Counted from the stretch's first letter, positions 8,992 to 20,155 are shown. The stretch: DNA of 64,000 nt from Rhodococcus xishaensis (GCF_004011825.1 NZ_RKLO01000001.1:62001-126000), one strand, 5' to 3'. The notes: generated by a model from the sequence alone, not told the origin. Made by a program: numbers and translations.

Positions 8992-9988
8992 GGGCCACAA
9001 TGGCGAGCCGGGCGATCCCCACGCTGATCTCGCCGGGAACGACGGTCCCGTCGACGTGTCGGCGGTGCGCCGCGACGACGCTCTGATCGACGCGATCGCG
9101 AGCGGTGAACCCGTCGCGACCGACAGTCCCGAGGAGTACCAGGTCGCCGCGCTGCTTGCGAACTGGCGCACCGAGATCCTCGCGCAGCCCTTGCCGGCCG
9201 AGCCGGATCTCGACGAGATCGTCGAGCGCGTCAACCATGAACTCGAGGCCCGGGAATCGCTTGCGACTCGTACCCGTTCGGGCCGCCGTCACCTCCGGCT
9301 GCTCCGTCCGATAGCGGCGGCAGCGGCGGTCGTCGCAATCGCCATGGGCGGTATGACGATCTTCTCGTACAACGCCGAGCCGGGCGATCCATTGTGGGGT
9401 GTCAAACAGGTCGTCTTCACGGAACGGGCCGCCTCGACCGTCGCCAAGATCGACACCACCTCCAATCTGGAGGAGGCCGAGCACCTCATCGCGACCGGTG
9501 ACACCGATGGCGCCAAGGCCAAGCTCGACTCGGCCGCAGAACGGGCGAATGCCGTGCACGAGGCCGGAACACGGAACGAGTTGAACGGATGGCGCGAGCG
9601 GCTCCTCACCGAGTTGCAAAGGGCCACGACTACGGCGGCTGTGCCTTCCGACAACCCGTCGCCGTCGCCGTCGCCTTCGCCGGTCGACCAGTCGTCGAGT
9701 ACTTCCCCGACACCGACCGGTCCGTCGGCGACGACTAGCCCGCAGACCACACCGAACCCGCAACTGCCGGTGTCGCCGACCTCCGTCGCCCCCGAGCCCA
9801 CGGTGTCGGACACTCCATCGCCCACTCCGACATCGGATACGTCGGTGCCCAGCAGCCCGTCTCCGACACCGGATACACAGACGTCGACGACGATGTCGAC
9901 GGCGATGTCGGACGAAACGTCGGACGAGACATCGGACACCGGGGTTTCGACCGGTTCGCTGGGTGATGCTCCGACGCCGACCGGCTGA
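8984..9988 (+). CDS. rsdA: Anti-sigma-D factor RsdA
   Basis: 334 residues from ATG 8984 (AGGTGAG just upstream); a GTG at 8975 would add three. It overlaps the sigD end by 8 bases, so the two are translationally coupled. The N-terminal cytoplasmic part carries RRDDALIDAIAS (about 29-40), the SigD-binding type of element. One membrane span lies at about 108-129. Outside are a helical region (about 131-210) and then a long Pro/Ser/Thr-rich tail to the C-terminus that probably spans the wall. RsdA sequesters SigD at the membrane; release by proteolysis is known for the family. A strong terminator follows. Confidence 0.9.
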   Translation: MARGHNGEPGDPHADLAGNDGPVDVSAVRRDDALIDAIASGEPVATDSPEEYQVAALLANWRTEILAQPLPAEPDLDEIVERVNHELEARESLATRTRSGRRHLRLLRPIAAAAAVVAIAMGGMTIFSYNAEPGDPLWGVKQVVFTERAASTVAKIDTTSNLEEAEHLIATGDTDGAKAKLDSAAERANAVHEAGTRNELNGWRERLLTELQRATTTAAVPSDNPSPSPSPSPVDQSSSTSPTPTGPSATTSPQTTPNPQLPVSPTSVAPEPTVSDTPSPTPTSDTSVPSSPSPTPDTQTSTTMSTAMSDETSDETSDTGVSTGSLGDAPTPTG

Positions 9989-10002
9989 GCGGGTACCTAC
10001 AC

Positions 10003-10034
10003 AAAGGCCCGGCAGGAGATCCTGCCGGGCCTTT
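10003..10034 (+). terminator. Rho-independent terminator after rsdA
   Basis: AAAGGCCCGGCAGG (10003-10016), loop AGAT, CCTGCCGGGCCTTT (10021-10034): a perfect 14-bp stem with A/T ends, usable in both directions between convergent genes. Confidence 0.88.
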
Positions 10035-10063
10035 TGCGCCGTTTGCTCTGCGGCGGGTGAACT

Positions 10064-10468
10064 TCAGCGGTCGAAACCGTCGCGGTGCAGCGCGTCGTTC
10101 ACCGAGGCGTCCGCGTACCCACGGCAGTAGTCCCATGTGACGTAGGCGTCAGGCGATGGGTCGTATGCCGGTTCGTGCGGGCGGACTGTGCCGTCGACCA
10201 GCAGCTGGAGCAGGTTCGCGCGCAGCATGTCCCAGTCGTGATAGTGGTCTTGCTGGCAGTCCTCGCAGCACACGACCAGCCCGCGGATTCCGCGGTGGCT
10301 CAGGAGGCCCTCATACACGGCCAAGTCCGCGAGATCCTCCTCCACGGCAAGGCGCTCATGGGGATCCAAAGGCTGGCCCGGCTCGATTGCGTCGAGCGCA
10401 GCGGACGGATCGGCGGGGTCACCGGCGAAGGGGTCCGGCGGGAGGCCGGGAGGCAGTTGATCGCGCAC
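10064..10468 (-). CDS. Conserved hypothetical protein (DUF5319-type, Rv3412-like)
   Basis: 134 residues, GTG start. The N-terminal third is Pro/Asp-rich and probably disordered. The core has a CCEDCQQDHYHDWDML motif (C67, C68, C71, H75, H77) that could bind a metal. It ends with a conserved aromatic block AYVTWDYCRGYADASVNDAL. No signal or membrane segment is present. It lies between rsdA and guaB2, the location of Rv3412 in M. tuberculosis, which also lacks a known function. It is transcribed opposite to both neighbours. The start codon is uncertain because no good ribosome site is visible. Confidence 0.78.
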   Translation of the reverse strand: MRDQLPPGLPPDPFAGDPADPSAALDAIEPGQPLDPHERLAVEEDLADLAVYEGLLSHRGIRGLVVCCEDCQQDHYHDWDMLRANLLQLLVDGTVRPHEPAYDPSPDAYVTWDYCRGYADASVNDALHRDGFDR

Positions 10469-10649
10469 GCCACCACGGTACGCAGGTCAGCCCCGTCTGC
10501 GCTAGCTGATAGCGCCCGGTGAGTCGCGGGGAGCGCGCGCGTGTGTGCTCCTGAGCGAGCCGATACCATGGTCTCCGAAGGTCTGTGCATGGGAACTCTC
10601 ACAAGGGGATTTCTTGGCGGCCCAGTTCCTTCTTTTTCGTTTCGAATGA

Positions 10650-12197
<1,548 letters not shown>

Positions 12198-12253
12198 GCA
12201 CACGACATAGCTACACAGCTAAAGCACACAACACAATCGAGAAAGGGGCGCGC

Positions 12254-13393
12254 GTGCGCGACCTCGTCGAAATCGGTATGGGCCGGACCGCCCGGCGAAC
12301 CTACGAGCTGGACGACATCAACATCGTTCCCTCTCGCAGAACCCGCTCCTCCAAAGAGGTGTCGACGGCTTGGCAGATCGATGCGTACCGCTTCGACATC
12401 CCGGTGCTGGCGCATCCGACCGACGCTCTGGTTTCACCTTCGTTCGCGATCGAGCTGGGCAAGGCCGGCGGTCTCGGTGTGATCAACGGCGAGGGGCTGT
12501 GGGGTCGGCACCCCGACGTCGAGGACAAGCTCGCCGAGTTGGCGGAGTTGGCCGAGAAGGAGGTCGACCCGGACGCCGCGGTCGCGCGCCTGCAGGAGTT
12601 GCATGCGGCGCCGCTGCAGCCCGGTCTGTTGGCTGCCGCCGTTGCGCAGGTTCGGGACGCCGGTATCACGGTCGCCGTCCGTGTCAGCCCGCAGAACGCT
12701 CGTGCACTTACTCCGGAGCTGGTCAAGGCGGGTATCGATCTCCTGGTCATCCACGGCACGATCATTTCGGCCGAGCACGTTGCGCAGGGCGAGAGCGAGC
12801 CGCTCAATCTCAAGACCTTCATCTCCGAACTCGACGTCCCGGTCATCGCGGGCGGCGTGAGCGACCACCGCACCGCATTGCACCTGATGCGGACCGGCGC
12901 GGCCGGTGTGATTGTCGGTTACGGCTCCACCGAGGGTGCCACCACCACTCGTGAGGTGCTCGGCATCGGCGTTCCGATGGCGACAGCTATCGCGGACGCG
13001 GCCGCGGCCCGGCGGGACTACCTCGATGAGACCGGGGGCCGCTACGTGCACGTCATCGCTGACGGTGACATCACGACGTCGGGTGATTTCGCGAAATCGA
13101 TCGCGTGCGGTGCAGACGCGGCCGTCCTCGGTGCACCGCTCGCGGTCGCGCAGGACGCGCCCGGCGGAGGCTGGTTCTGGCCGTCGGTCGCCGCACATCC
13201 ATCGATGCCGCGCGGCTCGCTGCTGCCCGTTTCGTACGGTGAGCGTCCAAGCCTTTCTCGGGTGCTCAGCGGGCCGTCCGACGACCCGTACGGCTCGCTC
13301 AACTTCGTCGGCGGTTTGCGCCGCTCGATGGCGAAGTCGGGTTACTCCGACCTCAAGGAGTTCCAGAAGGTCGGCCTGACCGTCCGCAGTTGA
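12254..13393 (+). CDS. guaB3: GuaB3, IMP dehydrogenase-related protein
   Basis: 379 residues, GTG start with GAAAGGGG upstream. It has the IMPDH/GMPR barrel without CBS domains, as usual for the actinobacterial GuaB3 family. In the position of the GuaB2 loop GPGSICTTR it reads GSTEGATTTREVLGIG, so the nucleophilic cysteine is missing. Phosphate-binding HVIADGDITTSGDFAKSIACG and a C-terminal GGLRRSMAKSGYSDLKEFQK segment are retained. Whether GuaB3 is an active enzyme or a regulator in this order is not settled. Co-transcription with guaB2 is likely. Confidence 0.92.
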   Translation: MRDLVEIGMGRTARRTYELDDINIVPSRRTRSSKEVSTAWQIDAYRFDIPVLAHPTDALVSPSFAIELGKAGGLGVINGEGLWGRHPDVEDKLAELAELAEKEVDPDAAVARLQELHAAPLQPGLLAAAVAQVRDAGITVAVRVSPQNARALTPELVKAGIDLLVIHGTIISAEHVAQGESEPLNLKTFISELDVPVIAGGVSDHRTALHLMRTGAAGVIVGYGSTEGATTTREVLGIGVPMATAIADAAAARRDYLDETGGRYVHVIADGDITTSGDFAKSIACGADAAVLGAPLAVAQDAPGGGWFWPSVAAHPSMPRGSLLPVSYGERPSLSRVLSGPSDDPYGSLNFVGGLRRSMAKSGYSDLKEFQKVGLTVRS

Positions 13394-13578
13394 CCCACTC
13401 GTGGCCCGGTGGTAGAACGCCCGTTCGGTTGGACTGAGCCGGTGTGATGTTCGCCCATGAGCAGTTTGGGAGATTCCGGCCGTTTGTGAGACTGGCGGTT
13501 ACAGTTAGGGTACTCTGAGCGCCGATCGACGGTGCATACTGGCGAGTAGCAAATCCGGTTCTTGGGTGGAGGTTTCCC

Positions 13579-15399
13579 ATGGGTAAGCAGCGCGCAACCG
13601 ACTACGACGTGCTCATCGTCGGCTCTGGATTCGGTGGCAGCGTCACCGCTCTCCGGTTGGTCGAGAAGGGGTACAAGGTCGGTGTGCTCGAGGCGGGCCG
13701 CCGGTTCGAGGACTCGGACTTTGCCAAGACCAGTTGGGATCTCAAGCGGTTCCTGTGGGCGCCGGCCCTGGGCTGCTACGGCATCCAGCGCGTCCACATG
13801 CTTCGCGATGTCATGATCCTCGCCGGTGCAGGCGTCGGTGGGGGCTCGCTCAACTACGCCAACACCCTCTACAAGCCGCCGACCCCCTTCTTCCAGGACC
13901 CGCAGTGGCGCGACATCACCGACTGGGACGCCGAACTGACCCCCCACTACGAGCAGGCCCGCAAGATGCTCGGCGTCGTGCAGAACCCGCACATGACCCC
14001 GGCAGACGAGGTGATGAAGTCGGTCGCCGAGGACATGGGTGTCGGTGAGACGTTCATCCAGACCCCCGTCGGTGTGTTCTTCGGGGACCCCGGTAAGACT
14101 GTCGACGATCCGTACTTCGGTGGTGTCGGTCCAGACCGGACCGGTTGCATCGAGTGCGGCGAGTGCATGACGGGTTGTCGCCACGGCGCCAAGAACACCC
14201 TGATGAAGAACTACCTCGGGCTCGCCGAGAAGTTCGGCGCCGAGATCGTGCCGATGACGACCGTCGAGGCGCTGCACCAGGCCTCGGACGGTACCTGGGA
14301 TGTCGTGACCCGCCGCACCGGCGCGAAGGTTCGCAAGAACCGCAAGACATACACCGCTAGGTACGTCGTCCTTGCGGCCGGCACATGGGGTACCCAGCAT
14401 CTGCTTCACAAGATGAAGGACACGGGCGCTCTACCCAAGTTGTCGAACCGGCTCGGTGAACTCACCCGTACCAACTCCGAGGCGATCCTCGGCGCGGCGA
14501 AGCCGAAGGTCGATCCGTCGGTGGACCTCACGAAGGGTGTGGCGATCACGTCATCGTTCCATCCGACGTCCGACACCCACATCGAGCCGGTCCGCTACGG
14601 CAAGGGATCCAACTCGATGGGCCTGCTGCAGACCCTCATGACCGACGGCGGCGGCACCACGCCGCGCCCGCTGAAGCTGCTGAAGGTGATCGCCGCGAAC
14701 CCCGGCAAGATGCTGCGGATGCTGTCGGTGAAGAACTGGAGCGAGCGGACCATCATCACGCTGGTCATGCAGAACCTCGACAACTCGATCACCACATACA
14801 CCAAGCGAGGCATCCTCGGTCGGCGCAAGGTCACCAGCAAGCAGGGTCACGGAGAGCCGAACCCCACGTGGATCCCGGTCGGCAACGATGCGACCCGTCG
14901 CGTTGCGGACAAGATCGACGGCATCGCGGGCAGCACGTGGGGCGAGGTGTTCAACATTCCGCTCACCGCTCACTTCCTCGGTGGCTGCACGATCGGCGCG
15001 GACGCCGACCACGGCGTGATCGACCCCTACCAGCGCGTATACGGGTACCCGACCCTCAGCGTCGTCGACGGAGCCTCGGTGTCGGCCAACCTGGGCGTCA
15101 ACCCGTCGCTGACGATCTGCGCGCAGGCCGAGCGGGCCGCATCGTTGTGGCCGAACAAGGACGAGCAGGACGCCCGCCCCGATCAGGGTTCGGCGTACGA
15201 GCGCCTTGCCGCCGTCGCGCCGAACAAGCCCGTGGTTCCGGCGGGGGCGCCGGCCGCGTTGACGCTGCCGATCGTCGAGGTGATCAGTGGCCGTGAGAAC
15301 AGTTCCGAAAAGGGCTCAACGAACGGCTCAGCGAACGGCGCCAACGACACTGCCGACCAGCCCGCAGAGGACACGGAGACGGGGTCCGGGGTCGTCTAG
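13579..15399 (+). CDS. choD: GMC-family cholesterol oxidase-like oxidoreductase ChoD
   Basis: 606 residues, ATG after GGAGG. The FAD-binding Rossmann motif VLIVGSGFGGS is at about residues 11-21, with AGAGVGGGSLNYANTLY as the second GMC motif. A cysteine-rich segment GCIECGECMTGCRHGAKN (about 192-209) looks like an iron-sulfur or structural cluster and is typical of the ChoD branch, not of secreted cholesterol oxidases. No signal peptide is visible. M. tuberculosis ChoD was named a cholesterol oxidase, but its true substrate is doubtful because KstD/HsaA-type pathways do sterol catabolism. The C-terminal 60 residues are low-complexity (NSSEKGSTNGSANGANDTAD). It sits between guaB3 and guaA. 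Confidence 0.88.
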   Translation: MGKQRATDYDVLIVGSGFGGSVTALRLVEKGYKVGVLEAGRRFEDSDFAKTSWDLKRFLWAPALGCYGIQRVHMLRDVMILAGAGVGGGSLNYANTLYKPPTPFFQDPQWRDITDWDAELTPHYEQARKMLGVVQNPHMTPADEVMKSVAEDMGVGETFIQTPVGVFFGDPGKTVDDPYFGGVGPDRTGCIECGECMTGCRHGAKNTLMKNYLGLAEKFGAEIVPMTTVEALHQASDGTWDVVTRRTGAKVRKNRKTYTARYVVLAAGTWGTQHLLHKMKDTGALPKLSNRLGELTRTNSEAILGAAKPKVDPSVDLTKGVAITSSFHPTSDTHIEPVRYGKGSNSMGLLQTLMTDGGGTTPRPLKLLKVIAANPGKMLRMLSVKNWSERTIITLVMQNLDNSITTYTKRGILGRRKVTSKQGHGEPNPTWIPVGNDATRRVADKIDGIAGSTWGEVFNIPLTAHFLGGCTIGADADHGVIDPYQRVYGYPTLSVVDGASVSANLGVNPSLTICAQAERAASLWPNKDEQDARPDQGSAYERLAAVAPNKPVVPAGAPAALTLPIVEVISGRENSSEKGSTNGSANGANDTADQPAEDTETGSGVV

Positions 15400-15429
15400 T
15401 CCCGTAACAGTGTTCCGAGCTGCGCATAC

Positions 15430-15435
15430 TAGACT
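15430..15435 (+). promoter_or_regulatory. -10 element of a probable leaderless guaA promoter
   Basis: TAGACT is followed by exactly six bases and the GTG start codon of guaA at 15442. There is no Shine-Dalgarno sequence. This spacing places the transcription start on the GTG, as in actinobacterial leaderless genes. No strong -35 is seen. Confidence 0.6.
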
Positions 15436-15441
15436 GTCCGG

Positions 15442-17013
15442 GTGTCAGATACCCAGCAGGACAGGCCGGTTCTCGTCGTCGACTTCGGTGCCCAGTACGC
15501 GCAGCTGATCGCTCGTCGCGTCCGTGAGGCGAATGTCTACTCGGAGGTGGTTCCGCACACCGCGACCGTCGCGGAGATCGCGGCGAAGAAACCGCTTGCG
15601 GTCGTCCTGTCCGGTGGCCCGTCCAGTGTTTACGAGGAGGAGGCGCCGCAGCTCGACGCCACATTGTTCGACCTGGGTGTCCCGGTCTTCGGAATCTGCT
15701 ACGGCTTCCAGGCGATGGCCGGGGCCCTCGGCGGTACCGTTGCGCACACTGGTGCGCGTGAATACGGCCGCACCGAGATGACGGTCACGGGCGGCATCTT
15801 GCACGACGGCCTGCCAACGACGCAGCAGGTGTGGATGAGCCACGGGGACGGTGTCACAGTCGCCCCTGACGGGTTCACTGTGACCGCGTCGAGTGCCGGC
15901 GCTCCGGTCGCCGCATTCGAGGATCGCGCCCGCAAACTTGCCGGGGTCCAGTACCACCCAGAGGTAATGCACTCCCCGTACGGGCAGCAGGTGCTCAGCC
16001 GCTTCCTCCATGAGATCGCCGAGATCCCGGGCACGTGGACGGCCGCGAACATCGCCGAGTCGCTCATCGAGCAGGTCCGTGAGCAGGTCGGCGACGGCAA
16101 GGCGATCTGCGGCCTGTCCGGTGGCGTCGACTCCGCTGTCGCCGCGGCGCTCGTGCAGCGCGCGATAGGTGACCGCCTCACCTGTGTGTTCGTGGACCAC
16201 GGTTTGATGCGAGCCGGGGAGCGCAGGCAGGTCGAGAAGGACTTCGTCGCTGCCACTGGCGCTCGCCTGGTCACCGTCGATGCGTCCGAGACGTTTCTGC
16301 GGGAGTTGGCCGGGGTGTCCGACCCGGAGACCAAGCGCAAGATCATCGGCCGCGAGTTCATCCGCAGCTTCGAGGGTGCGGTGTCCGAGGCGCTCGGGGA
16401 GAGCGCCTCGCAGGGCGAAACCATCGATTTCCTCGTCCAGGGCACGCTGTACCCGGATGTCGTCGAGTCCGGCGGCGGCACGGGTACCGCGAACATCAAG
16501 AGCCACCACAATGTTGGTGGTCTGCCCGAGGATCTCCAGTTCAAGCTGGTCGAGCCGCTGCGTTTGCTGTTCAAGGACGAGGTGCGTGCCGTCGGCCGCG
16601 AGCTGGGGCTGCCCGAAGAGATCGTCGGGCGGCAGCCGTTCCCGGGGCCGGGACTGGGCATTCGCATTATCGGCGAGGTCACTCGAGAGCGCCTCGAGGT
16701 CTTGCGTCACGCGGATTCGATTGCGCGCGAAGAACTCACCGCAGCCGGTCTCGACGGTCAGATCTGGCAATGCCCTGTCGTGCTGCTCGCTGACGTCCGC
16801 AGCGTCGGCGTCCAAGGTGATGGCCGTACATACGGCCACCCGATCGTGCTACGCCCGGTCTCCAGCGAGGACGCGATGACCGCCGACTGGACGCGTCTGC
16901 CGTACGACGTGCTCGAGCGGATTTCCACCCGCATCACCAACGAGGTCGCAGACGTCAACCGCGTCGTGCTCGACGTCACCAGCAAGCCGCCGGGAACGAT
17001 CGAGTGGGAGTGA
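15442..17013 (+). CDS. guaA: GMP synthase (glutamine-hydrolysing)
   Basis: 523 residues, GTG start. The N-terminal class I amidotransferase domain has the nucleophile in [11 protein letters not shown] (Cys86) and the catalytic His-Glu in YHPEV. The ATP-pyrophosphatase domain follows, with the P-loop SGGVDS (226-231), then the dimerisation domain ending in [13 protein letters not shown], which contributes to the XMP site. It converts XMP to GMP in the cytoplasm, completing the branch begun by guaB2. The start lacks a ribosome site but has a -10 at the right distance for leaderless transcription. A terminator follows. Confidence 0.97.
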   Translation: MSDTQQDRPVLVVDFGAQYAQLIARRVREANVYSEVVPHTATVAEIAAKKPLAVVLSGGPSSVYEEEAPQLDATLFDLGVPVFGICYGFQAMAGALGGTVAHTGAREYGRTEMTVTGGILHDGLPTTQQVWMSHGDGVTVAPDGFTVTASSAGAPVAAFEDRARKLAGVQYHPEVMHSPYGQQVLSRFLHEIAEIPGTWTAANIAESLIEQVREQVGDGKAICGLSGGVDSAVAAALVQRAIGDRLTCVFVDHGLMRAGERRQVEKDFVAATGARLVTVDASETFLRELAGVSDPETKRKIIGREFIRSFEGAVSEALGESASQGETIDFLVQGTLYPDVVESGGGTGTANIKSHHNVGGLPEDLQFKLVEPLRLLFKDEVRAVGRELGLPEEIVGRQPFPGPGLGIRIIGEVTRERLEVLRHADSIAREELTAAGLDGQIWQCPVVLLADVRSVGVQGDGRTYGHPIVLRPVSSEDAMTADWTRLPYDVLERISTRITNEVADVNRVVLDVTSKPPGTIEWE

Positions 17014-17030
17014 TTTCCACCTGACCGCAC

Positions 17031-17070
17031 ACGAGGGCCCCAAGCCGCCGCGCGAGCTCGGGGCCCTCGT
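17031..17070. terminator. Bidirectional terminator after guaA
   Basis: ACGAGGGCCCC (17031-17041) pairs with GGGGCCCTCGT (17060-17070), an 11-bp perfect stem with an 18-base loop, between two convergent genes. Confidence 0.8.
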
Positions 17071-17078
17071 TCGTGCGG

Positions 17079-17327
17079 TTAGCGGCGTCGTCCCGGCGAA
17101 AGCACCAGCACCGCGCCGATCACTACGGCCAAGGCCACGAATAGCCAGCGGAACTCGACGTTCGCGAGCGGTTCTAGCGAAAACGGCCCAGCCAGCGCCC
17201 ACACGCTGACGAGCAGCGCGGCCACACCGGCGAGGAGCAGGCCCACCGACGGACGCCGGCGCGGCTTGGGGGTGGACTGATCGGTGTCCGAGGTTCCGCT
17301 TTCCGAGTTTTCAACGTATTCAGCCAC
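17079..17327 (-). CDS. Small two-span membrane protein
   Basis: 82 residues. A hydrophilic, acidic N-terminus (1-25) is followed by two hydrophobic segments (about 28-46 and 58-76) and a basic end PGRRR. It overlaps the end of the PspC/LiaF-like gene by 8 bases and is probably translated by coupling to it, so it may belong to the same envelope-stress operon. No family is assigned. It ends just before the guaA terminator. Confidence 0.7.
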   Translation of the reverse strand: MAEYVENSESGTSDTDQSTPKPRRRPSVGLLLAGVAALLVSVWALAGPFSLEPLANVEFRWLFVALAVVIGAVLVLSPGRRR

Positions 17328-18642
17328 GTTCGACGCTCACTTCCCCGAATTTGTTGTCCATCTTCACCGTCAGAATGGGTCCGTCGGCGCCATCACGGCC
17401 GCCGTCGACGTGACCGGCGCCGATGCAACTTGCCTCTCCGACCGAAACGGAGCAGTCGGAACGCACGTTCATGTTCTCGGGAACGATCACACTGTATTTA
17501 CCGAACTTGCCGTCGATTCGGACCTCGCGGTTCTCGGTGAGATCCAGTCGCGTGAGGTCGAGCGTGAAGTCGCCTGCTGTGCCCTCGTAGACGTCCGCGA
17601 GCCCGGACATCGATGTCGGGGCCCACACGTGTTCGCCAAACTTCGACTCGTCCCAGTCCAGCGGTCCCGCGATCGAGGCAAGGACGACGAATCCCAGCAG
17701 CGGGAACGTGACCACGAGCAGTCCGTACCCGCGTCGCAGGAAGGCTCCGAGCACCAGCCCGACGCCGATCACGGCCAGGGAGATCGCACCGATCCGGGCG
17801 GGGGTCAAGTAATCCGAGCCGACCGCAGACGAGACGGCCGCCGCCGCTGCCGCCGCGAGCACCGCGTTGCCGAGGATCACCGACGTGAACCGGACGCGGT
17901 GCCGTGGTCGTTCGACAGGCGGTTCCGGGGGTGCTGCCGGTTCGGGCAGATCCCAGGCGAAGGGCGCGACACCCAGCGGGTCCCACGCGGGCGGTGTCGG
18001 GTCGGCCTGGCTGTGGCGCGATCTTCCGGCGTTGTCCGGGCTGCCAGGGTCAGGGGATGGCTCGTAGTGGTCGGGCAGTGTGGTGTAAGGACTGTAGGCG
18101 GGAGGTGGGTACGCGCCGGCCTGAGCGGTATGCAGTGGTGCCACCGGGTAGCCGGCGATGGTCTGCGTGACGCTCGCCGGAAGCGGCGGCGGAACCGGCT
18201 GCCGCTGGTAGAGCAGCCACAGTCCGCCCAGCATGAGGGCAAAGCTGATGAAGACCGAACCGCTCATGCCGACCCCGAACGGGCCCTGATACACAAGATC
18301 GCCGGTGCTCAGCGCGATCACGAGAGCGACGACGAGGACCACGGTCTTGGTGCGGGACTGCGAGGTTCGGCCCCGCCCGAGGAGCGACTCGGCAGGCGAG
18401 ACCTGGTCGCCGGGCTTGCTGAGCAGCAGCCATCCCGCAAGGTAGAGGATGATGCCGGCGCCCCCGAAAACGGACGAGATCACGAACGCGATCCGTACGA
18501 GAACCGGGTCGACCTGATACCTGTGGCCGATGCCTGCCGCGACGCCGGCGATGGGTCCCTGCTTCGGTAGCCGTACCGGACGGGTTCGCCACAGGTCGTG
18601 GAGTTGGTCCGAGAAGCTCCCGGTAGACGCTTCGCTGCTCAT
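17320..18642 (-). CDS. PspC-domain membrane protein with LiaF-like C-terminus
   Basis: 440 residues from ATG 18642 (AGGATGG upstream). An N-terminal PspC domain (about 25-85: GPIAGVAAGIGHRYQVDPVL, then a membrane span) is followed by two further spans, a Pro-rich loop (about 175-260), a three-span block and a C-terminal extracytoplasmic domain of beta-strand repeats (TLDLTRLDLTENREVRIDGK), as in LiaF/'toast-rack' proteins that sense cell-wall antibiotics. The gene is divergent from a PspC-fused histidine kinase, so it is probably the accessory or inhibitor protein of that two-component system. Confidence 0.85.
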   Translation of the reverse strand: MSSEASTGSFSDQLHDLWRTRPVRLPKQGPIAGVAAGIGHRYQVDPVLVRIAFVISSVFGGAGIILYLAGWLLLSKPGDQVSPAESLLGRGRTSQSRTKTVVLVVALVIALSTGDLVYQGPFGVGMSGSVFISFALMLGGLWLLYQRQPVPPPLPASVTQTIAGYPVAPLHTAQAGAYPPPAYSPYTTLPDHYEPSPDPGSPDNAGRSRHSQADPTPPAWDPLGVAPFAWDLPEPAAPPEPPVERPRHRVRFTSVILGNAVLAAAAAAAVSSAVGSDYLTPARIGAISLAVIGVGLVLGAFLRRGYGLLVVTFPLLGFVVLASIAGPLDWDESKFGEHVWAPTSMSGLADVYEGTAGDFTLDLTRLDLTENREVRIDGKFGKYSVIVPENMNVRSDCSVSVGEASCIGAGHVDGGRDGADGPILTVKMDNKFGEVSVERG

Positions 18643-18799
18643 GGATCCATCCTGGCGACGCGACAACGTCCGGACCATCGGGAACTACCCTGATCTTTCC
18701 CCGATCCCCTGATCGTCACCCTGAGACAAGGGCGCGGCGTCGAATCTCAGGGTCCGGCCCTGATGTCGAACGCGGCGCGGCCGTGCCAGGATCGACTCT

Positions 18800-20146
18800 G
18801 TGCAACCTGTGGTGGACCCGAACCAGGCGGTGAGCCCGGCCGTGGGCCTGGCGCTGTCGCCGGTCCCGGCCCCCGTGGACGAGCCCCTCTACCCGAAACT
18901 CCGTCGCAGGGCAGGGGGACGGATTGTCGGTGGAGTTGCCGGCGGCATCGCCGATCACCTCGACGTCGACGTGTTCAAGGTGCGGGTGGCCTTCACTCTG
19001 CTGGCGTCGCTGGCGGGCGTGGGCATCGTGGCCTACGGGTTGTTGTGGGTCTTCACCCCGGTCGGCAGCGACACCGAGCGACCTAGCGCCTCCGAACGCC
19101 GTCGTGCTTTCGGACTGGCAGTGCTTGGTCTCGCGGTCGCCTCAGCCCTGGGTTGGTTGATCGACGGCACCGCGGCATCGGTTGCCGCGCCGTTCGTCGT
19201 CGTCGCGGTCGGCGCCGCTTTGGTATGGCGCGAGTTCGACACAGACGGGTCCCGCTCGGTCCTCGGGCTGCCGCAACACCCGACGGTGCTCACCTGGGCG
19301 CGGGTCCTCGGCGGCCTCACCCTGATCGTCTCCGGCCTCGGAGTGGTGATCCTCGCGCAGGTCGACATCGACGCGCTGCGCTCGTCCCTACTGGCCGTGG
19401 TCGTGACACTCGTCGGTGCCGGGCTGCTCACGGTGCCGCTGTGGCTCAGGCTGTGGAGGGCTCTCGGTGAGGAACGGGCCGCGCGTATTCGGAACGAGGA
19501 ACGCGAGGAGATTGCGTCGCACCTGCACGACTCGGTCTTGCAGACCCTCGCGCTGATCCAGAAGCAAGCGGATTCGCCGCAGGAGGTGGCTCGCCTGGCC
19601 CGCGGGCAGGAGCGCGAACTACGTCGCTGGCTGTTCGGTGGCGGGGAGACGGCACACGCGAGTCTGTCGGAGGCCCTGCAGACCATCGCGGGTGAGGTCG
19701 AGGACCAGTACGGGGTCACGGTCCAGCCGGTCACTGTCGGGGACATCGAACTCGCGACCGAGGGGAAGGGGGGCTCGGGGCTCTCACGGGAGTGTTTCAC
19801 CGCGCTGCTCGGCGCCACCCGTGAATCTCTCGTCAACGCCGCCAAGCACTCCGGTATCTCGAACATCGACCTGTACGCGGAGACCGAACGCGATCAGGTG
19901 AGCACCTTCGTGCGTGACCGCGGAGTCGGGTTCGACCCCGAATCGGTGCCGGAGGACCGGCAGGGTCTGGCCAAGTCGATCCGCGCCCGGATCGAACGTC
20001 GCGGCGGGCGGGTCGAGATCCGGTCGACCCCAGGGAAGGGGACCGAGGTGCGGATCCATATGCCGCGACCGGTGTCGGAGGGTGCCGACGACGAGGACGT
20101 TGGGAACGAGGCCGAGGTTGGGAACGAGGCCAAAAAGATGTCCTAG
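18800..20146 (+). CDS. PspC-fused sensor histidine kinase (NarL/LiaS class)
   Basis: 448 residues, GTG start with AGGA 7 bases upstream (a -10-like CAGGAT also lies 7 bases before the start). The N-terminus is a PspC domain (about 34-92: RRRAGGRIVGGVAGGIADHL plus a span). Four more membrane segments follow, then a HisKA_3 dimerisation domain with HLHDSVLQTLAL (phospho-acceptor His243) and an HATPase domain with RESLVNAAKHSG (N box) and DRGVGFDPE (G1). It phosphorylates the adjacent response regulator on envelope stress. The sensor probably is the membrane part together with the divergent PspC/LiaF-like protein. Confidence 0.9.
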   Translation: MQPVVDPNQAVSPAVGLALSPVPAPVDEPLYPKLRRRAGGRIVGGVAGGIADHLDVDVFKVRVAFTLLASLAGVGIVAYGLLWVFTPVGSDTERPSASERRRAFGLAVLGLAVASALGWLIDGTAASVAAPFVVVAVGAALVWREFDTDGSRSVLGLPQHPTVLTWARVLGGLTLIVSGLGVVILAQVDIDALRSSLLAVVVTLVGAGLLTVPLWLRLWRALGEERAARIRNEEREEIASHLHDSVLQTLALIQKQADSPQEVARLARGQERELRRWLFGGGETAHASLSEALQTIAGEVEDQYGVTVQPVTVGDIELATEGKGGSGLSRECFTALLGATRESLVNAAKHSGISNIDLYAETERDQVSTFVRDRGVGFDPESVPEDRQGLAKSIRARIERRGGRVEIRSTPGKGTEVRIHMPRPVSEGADDEDVGNEAEVGNEAKKMS

Positions 20147-20149
20147 GCT
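20144..20149 (+). promoter_or_regulatory. -10-like element before the response regulator
   Basis: TAGGCT, six bases, then GTG at 20156. The TAG is also the stop codon of the kinase gene. The spacing fits leaderless transcription; since the genes are otherwise a simple operon this may be coincidence. Confidence 0.4.
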
Positions 20150-20155
20150 GGGGCC

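Noticed and set aside
7441-9234. 597-codon minus-strand frame across sigD and rsdA
   Set aside because: Shadow of two well-supported plus-strand genes; Arg/Ser/Gly-rich without motifs.
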